DNA of 6,531 bases, from positions 1 to 6,531 of the forward strand of contig DAOVBF010000075.1 in the NCBI GenBank assembly GCA_030673955.1, given 5' to 3'. Position 1 is the stretch's first letter, and each line of letters starts with the position of its first letter. The position numbers and the translations under genes are program-made. The notes under the pieces are model-generated. The model searched no databases. It saw only the letters and a program-made list of their open reading frames with translations, and had not been told where the DNA came from. Of the stretch, positions 6,147-6,531 are shown one piece after another. The stretch comes from Deltaproteobacteria bacterium. GTDB lineage: Bacteria; Myxococcota_A; UBA9160; SZUA-336.

Positions 6147-6368
6147 ATGGACGTTTCGATCAAGTACTGCGTGCCTTGAAACTACCTGCCTGAAGCCACC
6201 AGTTTGGTGGCCCGCATCAAGCAGGAGTTCGGAGTCGAGTCCCGTCTCATCAAAGGCGATAACGGCGTTTTCGACGTCAAGGCCGATGGCAAAATGGTCT
6301 TCTCGAAGCACAAGGCGGGGCGCTTCCCGGAACACGAGGAGGTTCTCTCGAAGCTGCGCAAGCCCTGA
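6147..6368 (+). CDS. SelW-like (Rdx family) selenoprotein with in-frame UGA at codon 11
   Basis: Read through the TGA at 6177-6179, this is a 73-residue protein of the SelT/SelW/SelH Rdx family (PF10262). It starts at ATG 6147, with AGGGGG (6135-6140) 6 nt upstream, and stops at TGA 6366-6368. The N-terminus is MDVSIKYCVPU, giving Cys8-Val-Pro-Sec11, the CxxU/CxxC redox motif that follows the first beta strand in this family (SelW: VYCGAU). After it come NYLPEATSLVARIKQEFGV, a helix, then LIKGDNGVFDVKADGKMVFS and KHKAGRFPEHEEVL, the conserved GxFxV-xDG-xxVxSK and GRFP regions. Open, family-like sequence continues in the same frame on both sides of the UGA, which argues against a chance stop. 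A SECIS-like hairpin follows directly. Family members are small thiol/selenol oxidoreductases with a thioredoxin-like fold, linked to redox homeostasis. Cysteine-form homologues are common in bacteria. It is probably cytosolic, is divergent from the NIF3 gene, and converges on sodC. Selenocysteine machinery (selA, selB, selC, selD) is not in the window. Confidence 0.9.
6177..6227 (+). promoter_or_regulatory. Bacterial SECIS element with the recoded UGA
   Basis: The UGA at 6177-6179 is followed by a two-part hairpin inside the coding sequence. The lower stem is CCTGC (6185-6189) with GCAGG (6221-6225), extendable by CT (6182-6183) with AG (6226-6227) around a bulged A. The apical stem is GCCACC (6195-6200) with GGTGGC (6206-6211), closing an AGTTT loop (6201-6205). 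Bacterial SECIS elements need an apical stem-loop roughly 16-37 nt after UGA with a G in the first two loop bases; here the loop begins 21 nt after the UGA and G is its second base, followed by U as in the E. coli fdhF loop. SelB would bind here to deliver Sec-tRNA. Confidence 0.82.
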
Positions 6369-6374
6369 GCCGTT

Positions 6375-6396
6375 CGCTGGCGAGGGGGAGCCAGCG
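6375..6396. terminator. Intergenic hairpin between convergent selW-like gene and sodC
   Basis: CGCTGGC (6375-6381) and GCCAGCG (6390-6396) form a perfect 7-bp stem with an 8-nt purine-rich loop. It begins 7 nt after the SelW-like stop and 18 nt after the sodC stop on the other strand, a good site for a two-way terminator. Neither side is followed by a T run, so it is not a canonical intrinsic terminator. Confidence 0.4.
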
Positions 6397-6413
6397 GCTG
6401 GGGGGATGCAGTC

Positions 6414-6531
6414 TTAGCGCGGCAGCACCCGGGGGGTGCCATCCCCCTCGCGCAGGATGACGCCGCAGGCCACACGAGCCCCAGCCGCGCCGGTCGGCTG
6501 GGTCCTCAGGTCGTCCTGCCCCTGGTGGACG
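6414..6531 (-). CDS. sodC: Cu/Zn superoxide dismutase, C-terminal 38 residues (runs off window)
   Basis: On the - strand the frame entering from the right edge reads VHQGQDDLRTQPTGAAGARV, then ACGVILREGDGTPRVLPR, and ends at TAA (6416-6414). This is the signature end of Cu/Zn superoxide dismutase, which dismutates superoxide to oxygen and hydrogen peroxide and in bacteria is usually exported. VHxGxDD holds a Cu-ligand His and the Asp that links the metal sites; GARVACGV holds the active-site Arg and the Cys of the intrasubunit disulfide. Bacterial SodC often ends close to ACGVI; here 13 more residues follow. The N-terminal two thirds, signal peptide and other metal ligands are outside the window. 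It converges on the SelW-like gene with 45 bp between stops. Confidence 0.88.
   Translation of the reverse strand, partial: VHQGQDDLRTQPTGAAGARVACGVILREGDGTPRVLPR

Noticed and set aside
5688..6335. 215-codon - strand open frame over the NIF3 5' part and the selenoprotein gene
   Set aside because: It overlaps two better-supported genes in other frames and shows no family motif.

Overview
This is a GC-rich bacterial chromosomal window holding seven genes: a partial amidase, a frameshifted amidohydrolase, a thioredoxin-fold redoxin, a BtuF/FecB-like metal-complex receptor domain protein, a YjbQ-family protein, a NIF3-family protein, and a SelW-like protein with an in-frame UGA. The start of an eighth feature, the 3' end of sodC, enters from the right edge. 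The high GC, Shine-Dalgarno-type leaders, GTG starts and a bacterial-type SECIS suggest a selenocysteine-using bacterium, plausibly an uncultured proteobacterial, Myxococcota-like or Binatota-like lineage. The lineage is a guess from style and not something the sequence proves.

Left part (1-3510, all + strand): the C-terminal part of an amidase-signature hydrolase is followed, after 168 bp, by a metal-dependent amidohydrolase (PF04909-like). The last ~33 codons of the amidohydrolase are displaced by a one-base deletion near 2286/2287, and a G10 tract lies between its possible starts. The next gene is a 352-residue redoxin with an unusual Cys-Gly-Cys active site, a Ser where the thioredoxin cis-Pro is expected, a Cys-containing N-terminal extension and a TPR-like C-terminal helical part.

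Middle (3526-4934): the BtuF-like gene is on the - strand, tail to tail with the redoxin, and divergent from yjbQ. The space between the btuF-like and yjbQ starts is packed with inverted repeats. On the - strand these could form a leader with two mutually exclusive foldings around the btuF-like Shine-Dalgarno. yjbQ and the NIF3 gene converge with only 2 bases between their stop codons.

Right part (4937-6531): a three-domain NIF3 protein (- strand) is divergent from a gene that ordinary ORF calling misses. This is a 73-residue SelW/Rdx-family selenoprotein (6147-6368) with a C-V-P-U redox motif. Its UGA codon is followed at the right distance by a two-stem hairpin that fits the bacterial SECIS model. 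It converges on the 3' end of a Cu/Zn superoxide dismutase gene that runs off the window.

The selenoprotein, redoxin and SodC give the region an oxidative-stress/thiol-redox flavour, but the mixed strands argue against a single operon. The clearest discovery is the unannotated selenoprotein. The possible RNA switch ahead of the btuF-like gene and the non-canonical redoxin are the next most interesting items.
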